In this document: positions 45,345-56,964 of the stretch, in pieces | How positions within the stretch are numbered: the first letter of the stretch is position 1 | Layout: each line of letters opens with the position of its first letter | Origin: Microplitis mediator | Taxonomy: Eukaryota; Arthropoda; Insecta; Hymenoptera; Braconidae | Length of the DNA: 64,000 nt | Direction: 5' to 3' | Assembly (NCBI RefSeq): GCF_029852145.1 | Contig: NC_079977.1 | Location: forward strand, 12,520,640-12,584,639 | Notes under the pieces: generated by a model | The model's input: the letters and a program-made list of their open reading frames with translations, nothing else | Databases searched by the model: none | Told to the model about the DNA's origin: nothing | Position numbers and translations under genes: made by a program

Positions 45345-45347
<3 letters not shown>
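44507..45347. mobile_element. foldback element, ~840 bp, TSD TA
   Basis: The left end TGTGAGGCATTCCATGCCAA corresponds to the inverted right end, which includes GACATGGAATGCCCCA. Both read on into ATCACCGAGGTTT. The arms, ~310 bp and ~270 bp, contain 'ttagatttcgctgaaacttt' and 'acccaacccaaaaaaagtta'. The centre (44840-45080) is unique. TA flanks both ends. There is no coding capacity. Confidence 0.82.
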
Positions 45348-45390
<43 letters not shown>

Positions 45391-45393
<3 letters not shown>

Positions 45394-46793
45394 AACGTAA
45401 TATTTCTTAAAACTCAATTAAACCCAATAATTACTCAAAACTTTTTACTCGATAAATTTACTCCAAAACTCTAAACTCAAATTACTCAAAATCGGGCTAC
45501 GTTACACTTCGCCCACCAATCACCCCTCTCATCTCCTCCAGATCCTGACGGGCGCCAGCCGACTTTTATTTCCCCGGTATCGGCAACCGGTCTAAACGTA
45601 CACGTAAATTAAAACCTAAAAACTATACCCTTTGGAGATGAGAGACATGACCGGTGGTAGCGGCATGTCCTGGTGCGCTCAGTATGCTAGGTTGTGGAGA
45701 GAGGGTCGCGGTTCTTTTAATGCGAAAGAAGCCGATTAATTAACTAATAGAAAAGACGTAAAATAACAAAACAAAACTAAATAAAATATCAGAAAGATGA
45801 CGCGAGAGCGACGCGAAGGGCCCAAAAGACCCGCGGTCCAATACTCTCGGTCCATCACGTAAATAAATACCTGGGCAAGACATCGGGAACCTCTCGACGA
45901 CGACGAATCACAAACTTTATACATTACTAGATAAGATATAAAATAAAATATAAATAATTAATGCGATAATTCACGATAATTAATTAATGCGACAGATGGC
46001 TCCAAGAGCACCATACACAGGGCTACAGGCTCCAAAACGACGAAAGTCTAGGGTGGTGGTCGAGGTCCACCATGGCGACTCTCCGACTCACTACCGCTTA
46101 CTCCAAGACTCCAAACTCGACTACTGGGTCGACTCGTACACGAGCGACGCCAGGTCTCAACTCTTCTCCTCAACGGTACTCGCACAACTGTTTCACGATA
46201 ATCTCCCACTCTAACTCGCTTACTCTACTCCATCTCTTTCAATCCTACGTTCTCGCTTCTCTATCCATTCTTACCTTCACAAACATACAAGCCGTGGACT
46301 CACGGGCCTTCCCGTAATGTCACTCCCCGTGATATCCGAAGTTAGCGAATTGTTGGCTTCCTCGAGCACCGCAAACGAGGCCTGCCACCCCCCCAATAAC
46401 CGTACACGTACCCCAGCTAACTTCGAGTACCACCATGAAGGGGCGGCGACATCTCAGTCGCACCTCCGCAATCACCACGTCAACCCCGAGGGCTAAGCCT
46501 AGGCCTAGTCGTCATCACTGGTCGGGAGGCACGTTATATTGGCCACTATCCGCGACACAGCTAGACATCCCCCGTTAAATCCACGCTCCATCACACAGAC
46601 ACTCCAGAAACATACCCCATATCATACACGTACTCTATCACACACTTAACTGATCATACACATTTATACTCCATATACTCAGCTCACTATTCACTACCCT
46701 CAACTCGACACACATACTCACATTATCTCTCTCTAGCACACAGACTCCCACGTACTCCAACCTTAAATCCCATCTCCTCGGCAATGTAACGTC

Positions 46794-46796
<3 letters not shown>
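45391..46796. mobile_element. 1406-bp solo LTR inserted in (TA)n
   Basis: It runs from TGTAACGTAATATTTC to GCAATGTAACGTCACA, a TG...CA unit with (TA)n continuing on both sides, so the duplication is ATAT-like. The reverse complement begins TGTGACGTTA, as does the LTR-like DNA at 41562, so it may be a distant relative in the opposite orientation. Local GC is high (46000-46600). Short open frames there show no known protein. Confidence 0.75.
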
Positions 46797-46840
<44 letters not shown>

Positions 46841-46843
<3 letters not shown>

Positions 46844-48614
46844 AACGAGGTTTAGAAATCCTCCTTATCGTACTATGATAATAGGCAGTTACCAAGTGTA
46901 AAATGAGAGGATAACTAAAATGGATCTGGTTATGGCGTGAAGGTTGAAAACAATTAAAATTACTCAAGATTTATCAAATATAAGTTATAGATTTATTTAC
47001 ACTTATTTACACTTAAACTGTAAGAAAATACTTTATAGCGAATGCGACAAGATAGATAAGCGATAGCGAATGCGACAAGTCAAGCGGTTAAAAACGCGTG
47101 GTGGTTAGTAAGACGCGAGCAACAATTCAATATATACTCAATAATTAGTAGCCTTGATATACTAGCTAATTATTGAGAATATTTAAACAGAGATTTAGCG
47201 AAGCGGTTCAGACTTATATCACACTAGAGATATATTTTGAGCGAAGCGGTTGGATGGATAGCTGAGTTTGTACTGCTCGATGTAGATTAGAAATAGACGT
47301 CGTCTTCTTCCTTCGTGGCTGCTCGGTGGTGACGTGGCAGCATGGCTGCAGTAACGAATTTTCCCATTGGCTTAAAAGCGCGCCAACAGGAAATAGTTAG
47401 CCGCCAATTTCTCTGATTGGCCGGCTGGTAGCGGGTTCTCATGCCAACGTGGCACGGTCATGAGTAAGAAATTGCAGGTGTCGGGCCCAGATAGCGAGTG
47501 ACCCGGCATTATTCTGACATTCAAGTCAGTAGCGAGTTCGGCTGCTCCCGTACGTAGCGAAAGTACCCGAAGCTTTTCAAAATGATTAAGCTCGTGACTG
47601 AACACCAAGGGTATTTACCTCGTGTTACCTGGTTTACCCGCTTTAGTTTTACCTAATTATTAATGGAAGGGATGCGCATCACGTCGACGCGTAAGTATTG
47701 ACGTGAATCTATAAGAAGGCCTGCGCGCCTCTAATTATTCAGATATATTAATATAATATATTAATATAATTAGTTTTTTCACCTTTCATTGAGACTTTAT
47801 AATAAATACAGTTTATTCTTTTTAACTCTTTTTTAACTTTTAACCACCTGTTTACGCCTGAGTATCCAGTAGTATTTAAGTATACTTTTTAAATAATAGA
47901 ATAATCATTAACTGCAATGATTATTCTCGTGTAAACCTACCTACACTTCCTAGCCTATAGTACCTGCCTATAAAAGACGGCAACCCCGTAGAGGTGCATA
48001 CCTGCTGTATCCTCATCCTAGCCTACAGTACCTGCCTGTAGAAGACGGTAACCCCGTAGGATGTATACCTGCTACATCCTTTTCCTACAATACCTGCTTG
48101 TAGAAGCGTGTACCTGCCACGATATCATCCCACAATACCTGCTTGTGGAAGCGCGTACCTGCCGCGATATTTATCTACAATACCTGCTTGTAGCTGTACC
48201 AGACAATTGTGATACAGAGCTCACAATTGTCTTAGTTAGTAATTGCTCTCATTCATCGATACCAGTGAACCAACACCTCACAGGTAAGTATAATAACACT
48301 ATTATTATACCTTTGTAATTTCTTGTGCTTCTCACTAGTTTGGCTTATTTTGCAAACACCTGTAGTCTACTCTCTCTCTTTCTCATGTATTACTTATATA
48401 TAACAAGCCCCACGACTCCCGATCCTTTATATGCATTTCACATATATAAATCTATGGCCAACCGGTCGTCTGGTCCTTACGAACCGGGTAACACCAGGAT
48501 CAGTTACCAAATAATTATCTTACTAGCTAAAAGGGACACGGGCCCATTTAATTTAAATAAGTAACGGACGGTTGATTCATCCCTATTAGAGGGGTGGACC
48601 TCAACTTCGTTTCA
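46841..48614 (+). mobile_element. LTR of the Gypsy-B family, + orientation, carrying a nested solo LTR
   Basis: It starts TGTAACGAGGTTTAGAAAT directly after (TA)n and ends ACCTCAACTTCGTTTCA before a 20-bp TA-rich spacer. Its ends and its 47610-48614 body are the inverted copy of the 3' LTR of Gypsy-B (48635-49899). It has about five copies of the 44-bp internal repeat. A separate 708-bp LTR (46897-47604) is inserted near its start. Confidence 0.82.
46897..47604. mobile_element. 708-bp solo LTR, 5-bp TSD CCAAG
   Basis: It starts TGTAAAATGAGAGG and ends GTGACTGAACA. CCAAG precedes (46892-46896) and follows (47605-47609). The uninterrupted inverted LTR at 49840-49850 shows the empty site, ttaccgagggtatttacc. 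A five-base duplication and new terminal sequence mean a different LTR family from Gypsy-A, -B or -C. Confidence 0.88.
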
Positions 48615-48634
48615 ATATATATATCTATATATAT

Positions 48635-49899
48635 TGAAACGTAGTTGAGGTCCACCCCCTCTCGTAGGGGTGAATCAACCATCCGTTACCCATTTTAATT
48701 AAATGGGCCCGTGTTCCTTTTAGCTAGTAAGCTAATTATTCGGTAACTGATCCTGGTGTTACCCGGTTCGTAAGGACCAGACGATCGGTTGGCCTTGAAT
48801 TTATATATGCCAAATGCATATAAAGGATCGGGAGTCGTGGGGCAAGTTATATATAAGTAATATATGAAAAAGAAGGTAGACTACAAGTATTTGCAAAGCA
48901 AGCCAAAAGGGTGAGAAGCACAAGAGATTATAAAAGGTATAATAATAGTATTATTATACTTACCTGTGAGTTGTTGGTTCACTGGTGTTGATAAATATGA
49001 GCAATAAGTAATTAAGACAATTGTTAGCTCAGTATCACAATTGTCTGGTACAGCTACAAGCAGGTATTGTAGGTGGACATCTCGGCAGGTATGCGCATCT
49101 GTAAGCAGGAATTACAGGATAGGTCGCGGCAGGTACGCTCTTCGACAAGCAGGTATTGCAGGAAAGTATCATGGCAGGTACACGCTTCCGAAAGCAGGTA
49201 TTGTGGGATATGAGTGCAGCAGGTATGCACCTCTACAAGCAGGTATTGTAGGAGAATATCGTGGCAGGTACACGCTTCCACAAGCAGGCATTGTGGGAAA
49301 ATATCGTGGCAGGTACACGCTCCTACAAGCAGGTATTGTAGGAAAAGGATGTAGCAGGTATACATCGCTACGGGGTTACCGTCTGCTATAGGCAGGTACT
49401 ATAGGCTAGGATGAGGATACAGCAGGTATGCACCTCTACGGGGTTGCCGTCTTCTACAGGCAGGTACTGTAGGCTAGGAAGTGTAGGTAGGTTTACACAA
49501 GGATAATCATTGCAATTAATGATTATATTATTATCTAAGGAAGTACTTAGATACTACTGGATACTCAGGCGTAAACAGGTGGTTAAAAGTTAATAAGAAA
49601 GAGTTAAAAGATGAAACTTATTTATTATAAATTCATAGTGGAATTAAAGGTGAGAAAACTATTATAAATCTGAATAATTGTCGGCGCGCAGGCCTTCTTA
49701 TAGATTCACGTCGATGCTCACGCGTCGACGTGGTGCGCATCCCTTCCATTAAAAAATGCGAATGGAGAGGGATTATCTAATAATAATAATAATTAATTGA
49801 TACTTAATTAAGCAGGTAAACCAGATAACATGTGGTAAATACCCTCGGTAACCGTCTATTATCATGGTATGATAATGAGGTATCTTAAACTTCGTTACA
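48635..49899 (-). repeat. 3' LTR of Gypsy-B (1265 bp) with a VNTR
   Basis: On the - strand it runs from TGTAACGAAGTTTAAGATAC to AACTACGTTTCA, preceded by a G-rich tract (GGCCCGGGGG). It lies head to head with the LTR at 46841-48614, the pair making a ~1-kb-armed inverted repeat centred near 48624. Confidence 0.88.
49050..49475 (-). repeat. ~44-bp tandem repeat inside the Gypsy-B LTR
   Basis: The unit contains 'caagcaggtattgtagg' and 'cgtggcaggtacacgcttc'. About nine units are here (near 49052, 49100, 49145, 49190, 49236, 49281, 49326, 49390 and 49456), against about five in the inverted LTR copy (47950-48200). Confidence 0.88.
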
Positions 49900-50846
49900 C
49901 CCCCGGGCCAGACTGGAAGTCACTCGGTGACTTTCAGTCGAGAGCAAGATAAAGAATACCATGATGATAGGCGACTACGTACAATCAATCTAAAAAGTAA
50001 TAGCATAATTAAAGAAATAATCACAAAATTAATAATTAATGATAGTTAACAATAATTTATTATAATAATTAATAATAGTCGGTAGATAAGTATAACTAAT
50101 ACATGATATGCTTAAATAATTATTGTCAGGTAACACTTTTGTGGATTCATCAATATCCTTTTTTTAAAAATAAAAATGAAATAGAAATAGAAAAAAAATA
50201 ATAAATGAGCCACAATTAATTATCACATTGTGTTTAACTTAATATCAGGTAGTCTCGATATAAAAATACTATGTTGTTTGTAAATTAAATGTTACCCTTT
50301 TTTAATAAACAATCTAGTACGATCTATATTAGTCATTTTCTTTTTTCTTTTAACATTTATATATTCTGTTTTTTTTTTTATATATTATTTTTAAACAGTC
50401 TTAAATTTTTATTTTAATAACACGTATATATTTTATATTTATTTATATATTATATATATTTTTTTTCGATAATGCCGGTATTGATACAGATATTCGTTAA
50501 GTGGTTAATTGACCAGTGAGGCTGTCATTAACTTCGCATTCTGAGGTACACACAATTTTTTTTTTTTTTTTTTTTTTTTTTTCAAATCAGACTTGAGTAA
50601 TTAAACGAACGAAATTAAATAAAAATGAAATAATAAAATACTTTTTTTTTGAAAGATTGGGTGAAGCCCAGAAAATGAAACGTCGAAAATAATAAAAATA
50701 ATACAAAAGTAAAATAAACTCACTAAACGTCTACCTCAGGTGCGAGGCACTCGATTAGATGCAGGTGATGGTGATTAAGGTTGAAGGATGTCCACGGCCC
50801 CTCTGTCGTCTTTACTCAGGTTCACCTGAGTTCGGCAGGCTCTGCA
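49900..50846 (-). other. 3' untranslated region of Gypsy-B
   Basis: This is AT-rich non-coding DNA containing a T homopolymer of about 28 bases near 50555-50582. The segment before the LTR has a palindrome, GTCACCGAGTGACTT and surroundings (49915-49945). Confidence 0.6.
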
Positions 50847-51600
50847 TTAGGGGTCAAAGTAGGGTTGTTGAGTCTTGCATGACAGACAAAACTCCTTCAT
50901 TAGCTCAAAACCAGCAGATGATGATGGCAGGTAAGGACATGCGTTGTTGTTATGTCCTACTCGTAGACAGCTGGTACAATAATCATCTCCAAATTTTGCA
51001 TTGGAGCACCCTTGGTGGGAATGTTCCTTTCTTTTGCACCGGAGACATCCAGTTGACCCAGGTACAGATGATAACCTGGTTGCAGCAGTCTGAGTTCCCA
51101 CTGTTCTGGTAGCAGGTGGTAATATCTCAACTTTTTGGCATAATGTTCGCCAATAAGTTCTTCAGGTTTCTTCAGATACAGTGTCCCGCAAGTCGTAGTG
51201 GCTCTTGTGCACAGATTCTCCGATTTTGATGGTCAGTGGCACGATAAATGGTACTGTCGTGAAGTCTGGTGGCGTTGTGACAGTTGCTGACTTTGGTACT
51301 GGCTTGACAAATGATATGTCGCTGATCTCAACCAACTTGCTGTTAGGTTGATCGTACACAATAGTGCGTCGGTGTTCTCTGGTGACATGGAATCGATATA
51401 ATAGGTTTGGAGTGGTCGGTATATTGGGACCAACAAATGCAGGTACCTTGAACACGGGATTGCTCCAATAGTGTCGTGTGTTTGCTTGGTGGGCAGCCTC
51501 CTCAGTCATTTTTCTGGGTGATTTGTGCGGATGTTTCACGCTCGATGATAGTACTCTTGATGGAGTGTCTCGACCTCAGGTATCGTTAAGGTGGTCAACT
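50847..51600 (-). pseudogene. Gypsy-B ORF3: zinc-knuckle protein in the env position
   Basis: This is the counterpart of the ORF3 in Gypsy-A. A splice-acceptor-like tract, TTCTTTTAATTTCACAG, ends at 51601. The open frame begins soon after and has no clear ATG at its start (first Met near 51509). The N-terminal part contains HYWSNPVFKVPAF, matching YWLNPAF of Gypsy-A, and then a T/P/V-rich stretch. One in-frame TGA at about 51162 precedes the C-terminal knuckles CLRCKRKEHSHQGC and CTSCLRVGHNNNAC, both C-x2-C-x4-H-x4-C, and a Cys pair in CLSCKTQQPYF. The flanking words (TQTxxTRL, ..CPY, KGYC/EFC) are also shared with Gypsy-A. A nucleic-acid-binding accessory protein is inferred. No signal peptide or membrane helix is seen. 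Confidence 0.7.
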
Positions 51601-51629
51601 CTGTGAAATTAAAAGAATAAATTAATTAC

Positions 51630-52575
51630 TCAAGTACGGCGTGTAGATCTTCTAGGTACTTTTAAATCAGATAATTTATCAGTGCCTATAATTTTGTTAT
51701 TATTGTCACAAATGGTAGCCATGCTTGACGATATAAATTTATTTATGAAAAATGGACCTTTCCGGGGTGGAACGAGCTTACCAGCGATTCCTTCTGCTTT
51801 GCGACTCAGAGTTTTGGATTTGATATATACTTCAGTACCGACAGTTAAGTTAGTTTCAGGTCGTACGGATTTTCGTGCGGTGGTTTGCACGTCTTGTGCT
51901 TTTAGCATTTTTGATTCGACGAAGTGTCGCTCCACAGTTTTATTTATTTCAGGTGTTATGGATATGTTGCGGTGCAGTTCAAGGTATCGAGGATCTCTGC
52001 CGAAATTAAGGAAGACAGGACTGCATGCAAGGGAACTGTGGATTGATGTATTATAGGCGTAGGTTAATTCAGGTAGCCACTCATCCCATTTATTGTGTTT
52101 GTCAGTCAGGTATGATCGAATCATAATTTTTAGATTTCTATTTATTCTCTCAATTGGATTGGATTGAGGAGAATAAGGTGGAGTAAATTCGTGGGTGGTC
52201 TGCGTTAAATTTAAAAATGAAATTACTTCTTTATTTGTAAATTCAGTGCCATTATCAGAGATAACAACACGTGCAGGTCCCCATCGTCGAAAAATGTCAC
52301 GTAAAAATTCTACGGCTTTTCTACCGGTCGGTTCGGACGTTGCTCTTAATTCTAAATAACGCGTGTATACGTCACACAACACAAATCGATGTGTTTTACC
52401 GTGAGTTGAACGCAGTAGCGGTCCTACTGTGTCAATCGATATGCATTCCCATGGTTCAGTGATAGGTCGGTGACCTTCGGGAATATTAGGTGGATTGGTA
52501 TCGGGTTTGTGTAAAAGGCAGGTTTTGCAGTTATTGACAAAGTCATGTGTATCTTTGTACATTCCCGGCCAGTAA
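51630..52575 (-). pseudogene. pol: Gypsy-B integrase, core and C-terminal part
   Basis: After the foldback insertion the frame resumes at the YYWPGM motif. The Cys pair of the zinc domain (NNCKTCLLHKP) is followed by the catalytic core. The core has Asp at ~residue 50 (ISIDTVGP), Asp at ~109 (VISDNGTEF) and Glu at ~144 (SNPIERIN), with 34 residues between the last two, one fewer than usual. The C-terminal module reads RKGPFFINKF, and the frame ends in SDLKVPRRSTRRT. This half has no stop and all catalytic residues. Only the foldback and the upstream stops inactivate it. Compare Gypsy-A, where the second Asp is deleted. Confidence 0.9.
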
Positions 52576-52577
52576 TA

Positions 52578-54362
52578 CACTTATCCAAAACATTAAAGGA
52601 ACAAGAAAATTTTATAAATTTTTTAGTGATTTTTGGAAGGCTGTATTTTCGTGAAAAATGATCGTATCGAAAAAATAAAAAAAGCAATTTGAAGCTTGAA
52701 ATCTCTAGTTTGAAGATCTTTCAGCAAAATGTTTTTTTTAGCCACGGTTTTTGCGGAATCAGAAGAAAAAGATCGAGACAAAATTTTTCTAAATTTTTTG
52801 GTTTCATTTTTTAGGTCTACGGGGCCGGGAAAAATTTTTTCAAAAAAACGAATTCATGGCTTGTTTAGGAAATTTATTCAGCTACAATTTGCTTTTTTTT
52901 GTTTCTCTGTACGACAATTTGCTGCTGAGATATCAGCCTTCAAAAGGAAAAGGATCCTTTTGTCTTTGATTATTGATATCTCAACAAGAAATGGTCACAC
53001 AGTAATTTAAAGGGCAGTTTAATAAACTTGAATAAATCCCCTACAAGCTCCATTTTTGATTTTAAAAAAAAAAAATTTTTTTTCATCCTTGATATCCATT
53101 TGAAAAACCTTTAAAATATGGTCATTTTCTGGTTTTTTAGTCGACTCATCGCTACTCTGCAAATATTGATAAAAAAATAATGTTGCCAGGTAATTTTACA
53201 GCTTAATGTACCCCCAAAAACCCTGGAAATTTTCAGATTGATCCATTGAACCGTTTGTCCGGTCCGATTGCTCAAAGTTTTACAAAACAATTAAAGGAAC
53301 AAGTTTTGTTCCTTAATTTGTGTAATCATTACCAAAATGAAAAAAGTAATTTTTTTTTGGATTTTCTTTTATTTTTGCGTTAGTTATTCAGTAAATGTAA
53401 GGTAAAGAGGAAAAAAAAATTTTTTTCCGAAAAACGAAAAAAAAAATAACCCCCCGAATAAAACGTGAAAAAAAAAAATTGGAAAAAATTCTTGTTTGGT
53501 CTCGTTTTTTGGAAAATTTTTTTTTTTTCCTCTTTACCTTACATTTACTGAATAACTAACGCAAAAATGAAAGAAAATAAAAAAAAAAGTTAATTTTTTC
53601 ATTTTGGTAATGATTACACAAATTAAGGAACAAAACTTGTTCCTTTAATTGTTTTGTAAAACTTTGAGCAATCGGACCGGACAAACGGTTCAATGGATCA
53701 ATCTGAAAATTTCCAGGGTTTTTGGGGGTACATTAAGCTGTAAAATTACCTGGCAACATTATTTTTTTTATCAATATTTGCAGAGTAGCGATGAGTCGAC
53801 TAAAAAACCAGAAAATGACCATTTTTTAAAGGTTTTTCAAATGGATATCAAGGATGAAAAAAAATTTTTTTTTTTTAAAATCAAAAATGGAGCTTGTAGG
53901 GGATTTATTTAAGTTTATTAAACTGCCCTTTAAATTACTGTGTAACCATTTCTTGCTGAGATATCAATAATCAAAGACAAAAGGATCTTTTTCCATTTGA
54001 AGGCTGATATCTCAGCAGCAAATTGTCGTACAGAGAAACAAAAAAAAGCAAATTGTAGCTGAATAAATTTCCTAAACAAACCATGAATTCGTTTTTTTGA
54101 AAAAATTTTTCCCGGCCCCGTAGACCTAAAAAACGAAACCAAAAAATTTAGAAAAATTTTGTCTCGATCTTTTTCTTCTGATTCCGCAAAAACCGTGGCT
54201 AAAAAAAATATTTTGCTGAAAGATCTTCAAACTAGAGATTTCAAGCTTTAATTTGCTTTTTTAATTTTTTCGATACGATCATTTTTCACGGAAATACAGC
54301 CTTCCAAAAATCACTAAAAAATTTATAAAATTTTCTTGTTCCTTTAATTTTTTGGATAAGTG
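52578..54362. mobile_element. 1785-bp foldback in Gypsy-B integrase, TSD TA
   Basis: The ends CACTTATCCAAAACATTAAA and TTTAATTTTTTGGATAAGTG are inverted repeats flanked by TA (52576-52577 and 54363-54364). Arms of ~890 bp meet near 53465. Removing the element plus one TA restores the conserved integrase motif at the site in the same frame. The internal phrase 'caattaaaggaacaag' (53289) repeats the terminal sequence, as if one foldback lay inside another. It has no coding capacity and is related to the foldback at 59572-60737. Confidence 0.93.
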
Positions 54363-54364
54363 TA

Positions 54365-56959
54365 TTTTAATGTCAGGTGTTCGTACGTTTTACTAGTACC
54401 GAGGTGTCCAGATGTATTCGTGTCATGTACTTCTGTCAATATGTCTTCGCGATTTTCCTCTGGTACAACAAGTTTCCAGTTCTCAGGCGATTCTTCCAAA
54501 TAATTGAAGGGTGTTCGATGTCGATAAAAATATAATTTATCGTCAATTATTTTCCACTGTGGGAACCGGTTTGGAAAATCTGTTACGTCTTGAATTTTTC
54601 GATTGTACCAGTCGTAGCTGATGGCTCGGTATAAAGTACGGTGTTGACAGTTATCGATTTGTATATTAGCGTCATCGTAAACTCGAGATAATGCATCCGC
54701 GGCTTCGTTTTCGGTACCTTTACGGTGAGTCATGGTGATAGGAAAACATAAAAGTTCCATGGCCCATCGCGCTAGCCGTCCGCGAGGATTTTTAATGTCT
54801 TTTAGCCACGTTAAGCTGGCATGATCAGTTATTACCGTTTCGAGATATCCCTCTAAATATCCCCTTAATTTTTTAAGACCCCACACGACGGCAAGGCATT
54901 CACGTTCTGTGGTGGTATAATTGGATTCGTGTTTATTTAACGGTCGTGATATTGCGGTAATTACATATTCGCGGTCTTCCCCTTGCTGGGTTAATAACGC
55001 GGCAATACCCGAATCACTTGCGTCGGTGTAAAGTAGAAACGGTAATGTATAGTCAGGTACTGACAATGTTGGAGCATCAAGAAGAGCTTGTTTTAATTCT
55101 TCAAATGCGTTTTGTTCTGTCTCCATCCATTGCCAGGGCATTTTGTCTCTAGTCAATTTATTTAACGGGTTTCGTGCCCGAGTAACGTCTTTTAAGTGTC
55201 GAAGATACCAGTTCACCATCCCCAGGAATCTCTGTAATTGTTTTCGGGTAGTCGGAGTTGGATATGCGCTGATAGCAGCGGTCTTTTCCGGGTCAGGTGA
55301 AACTCTTTTGCGAGAAATAATGAACCCCAAGAATTTTATCGATTCCTGACAAAAGTTAAATTTTTCCCGCTTTATGTCAAGTCCGATTTGTCAAAACGTG
55401 TCAAACAGTATTTCAAGTATTATCAGGTATATGTCGAAAGTAGGGGTAGCAATTATCCAATCGTCCATATACGATTGAATAAAGTTTTCCCAGTAAGCCG
55501 GTAGCGATTTTTGTTGTAAGAGACGTCGAAACGCCTTTTTGACTTCGTCCATTGCAGCTTGGTAGGTCGCGGGGGCGGTTTTTAAGCCTTGCGCCATTTT
55601 TACGAACTCATAAAAACCTTTACCTTCGACTGCAAATGCTGTTAAATGACGGTTTTCTTCGCGTATTAATATTTGATAGTACGCGTTACTACAGTCAATC
55701 GTCGATCGATACTCACCCTCGCGTATAACTTCGAGTACAGTATCCATGCGAACCGTGGGATATGCAACAAACTTAGTTACCGCGTTCAGCGGACGAAAAT
55801 CGATACACATTCGCCAATGTTCCGGTTTGCTTCCGTCAAAAGGTGGTAATCCCGGTAATGACTTTTTACGCACCATAACAGGTTGACAGCTCCATTCGCT
55901 GGTGCTCGGCCGTATTACTCCGTCTGCCAACATATTATCGACAATCATATGCATGGCTTGTCGTACGATCGGTGTTCTACGGTAATTTTTAACACGAATG
56001 GGTTTTGGGTCGGTCAATTCGATTTTATGCTCGACTACGGTGATAGTGCCGAGAGTTGCAGTTTTTATCTTTTCAAATTCACGATCAAGGAATTCATTTA
56101 ATCGGTCTTGTTCCGCATTAATAGTTCGATAAATTAATCCCGGTAATTTAGTAGTGGAACTGTGATAAATGTCGTCAGTATGTTTCTATGTCCACGTATG
56201 ATCAACGGTATTAATTTTAATGTGGTGTCGAGTCATGAACTTTAAACCGATTATTAACTCGTCAGGCATGTCTTCAAAAATTTCAAACCAGTCCTCGATG
56301 ACAATTTTATTAATAATAAAATTCAGGTAAACTTTTTCAGTACTGCGTACGATTGAATTGTCCGCGAGTATAAAAGTCGAGTTCTTTATAGCAATTCCGA
56401 ATTTTAAAATATTATGAGGAATTAATTCGAGAATTTTTCGCGAGATAAAGTTTTTGTTTGCTCCGGTATCAAATATCGCGATGAATGAATGCGTAGTTAA
56501 AGTGAAAGTGCAGTTTATTGATTGACTTACTGCGGATGGAGGTGGTGTGATGAGCGGCAGCTCTACAGGTGTACTGCTATCAGAGATTTCTGATATGCTG
56601 GTGGATTTGTCTGATGTTGATTCATTTCTCAAGGAGCCGATTATGCAGTTCAGGCCGCAGCTTGCAGTGGGTAGACATCCCGAATCATTATTTATGTCTG
56701 AATTCGATAAACATCAAATCGGTGAACAAATGTTTTGAGCACTGATTTGGCACCCCATGTCGTCAGTAGAGCAGTCAGATGTATATGGGTCGATGGAGTA
56801 ATCGGAACTGATGCTCCCGGATACGAATTTATTATCCTGGGATAAGGTTTGACCGATGTTGTTGCTCGGCGCATCAGTTGTCCCAGGAACTGGTGTAATT
56901 GGTTGAAGAGGCGTTAAGGGTGGTAGGTATGCGTTTGCCCCTTCTCGTGTATCGAGCAT
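54365..56959 (-). pseudogene. pol: Gypsy-B protease, RT, RNase H and start of integrase
   Basis: One continuous frame is broken by three stops (56714-56716, 56184-56186 and 55389-55391). Protease: IAIFDTGANKNFIS and LIIGLKFMTRH. RT: VIRPSTSEWSCQPV, IDFRPLN, IDCSNAYYQI, catalytic YMDDW near 55470. The usual MPFGL..AP motif is altered to MAQGLKTAPATYQ. RNase H: YTDASDSGIAALL, TTERECLAV, ITDHASLTWL and NEAADALSR. The integrase zinc-domain histidines follow (EVHDTNTSGHLG) before the foldback. pol lies in a different frame from gag and begins next to the gag stop, so frameshift expression is likely. Confidence 0.9.
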
Positions 56960-56964
56960 ACCAC

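Noticed and set aside
46072..46317. GC-rich open frames in the solo LTR at 45391-46796
   Set aside because: Two overlapping frames are open because stop codons are rare in this GC-richer stretch. Neither looks like a known protein and both are inside an LTR.
49041..49391. 116-residue repetitive open frame (RYTLPQAGIVGKY-like)
   Set aside because: It is a translation of the 44-bp minisatellite in the Gypsy-B LTR; the reverse strand is equally open.
53649..54142. Open frames within the foldback in integrase
   Set aside because: Both arms give mirrored frames (for example 52729-53010 and 53930-54142), as expected from a palindrome, and no transposase motif is present.
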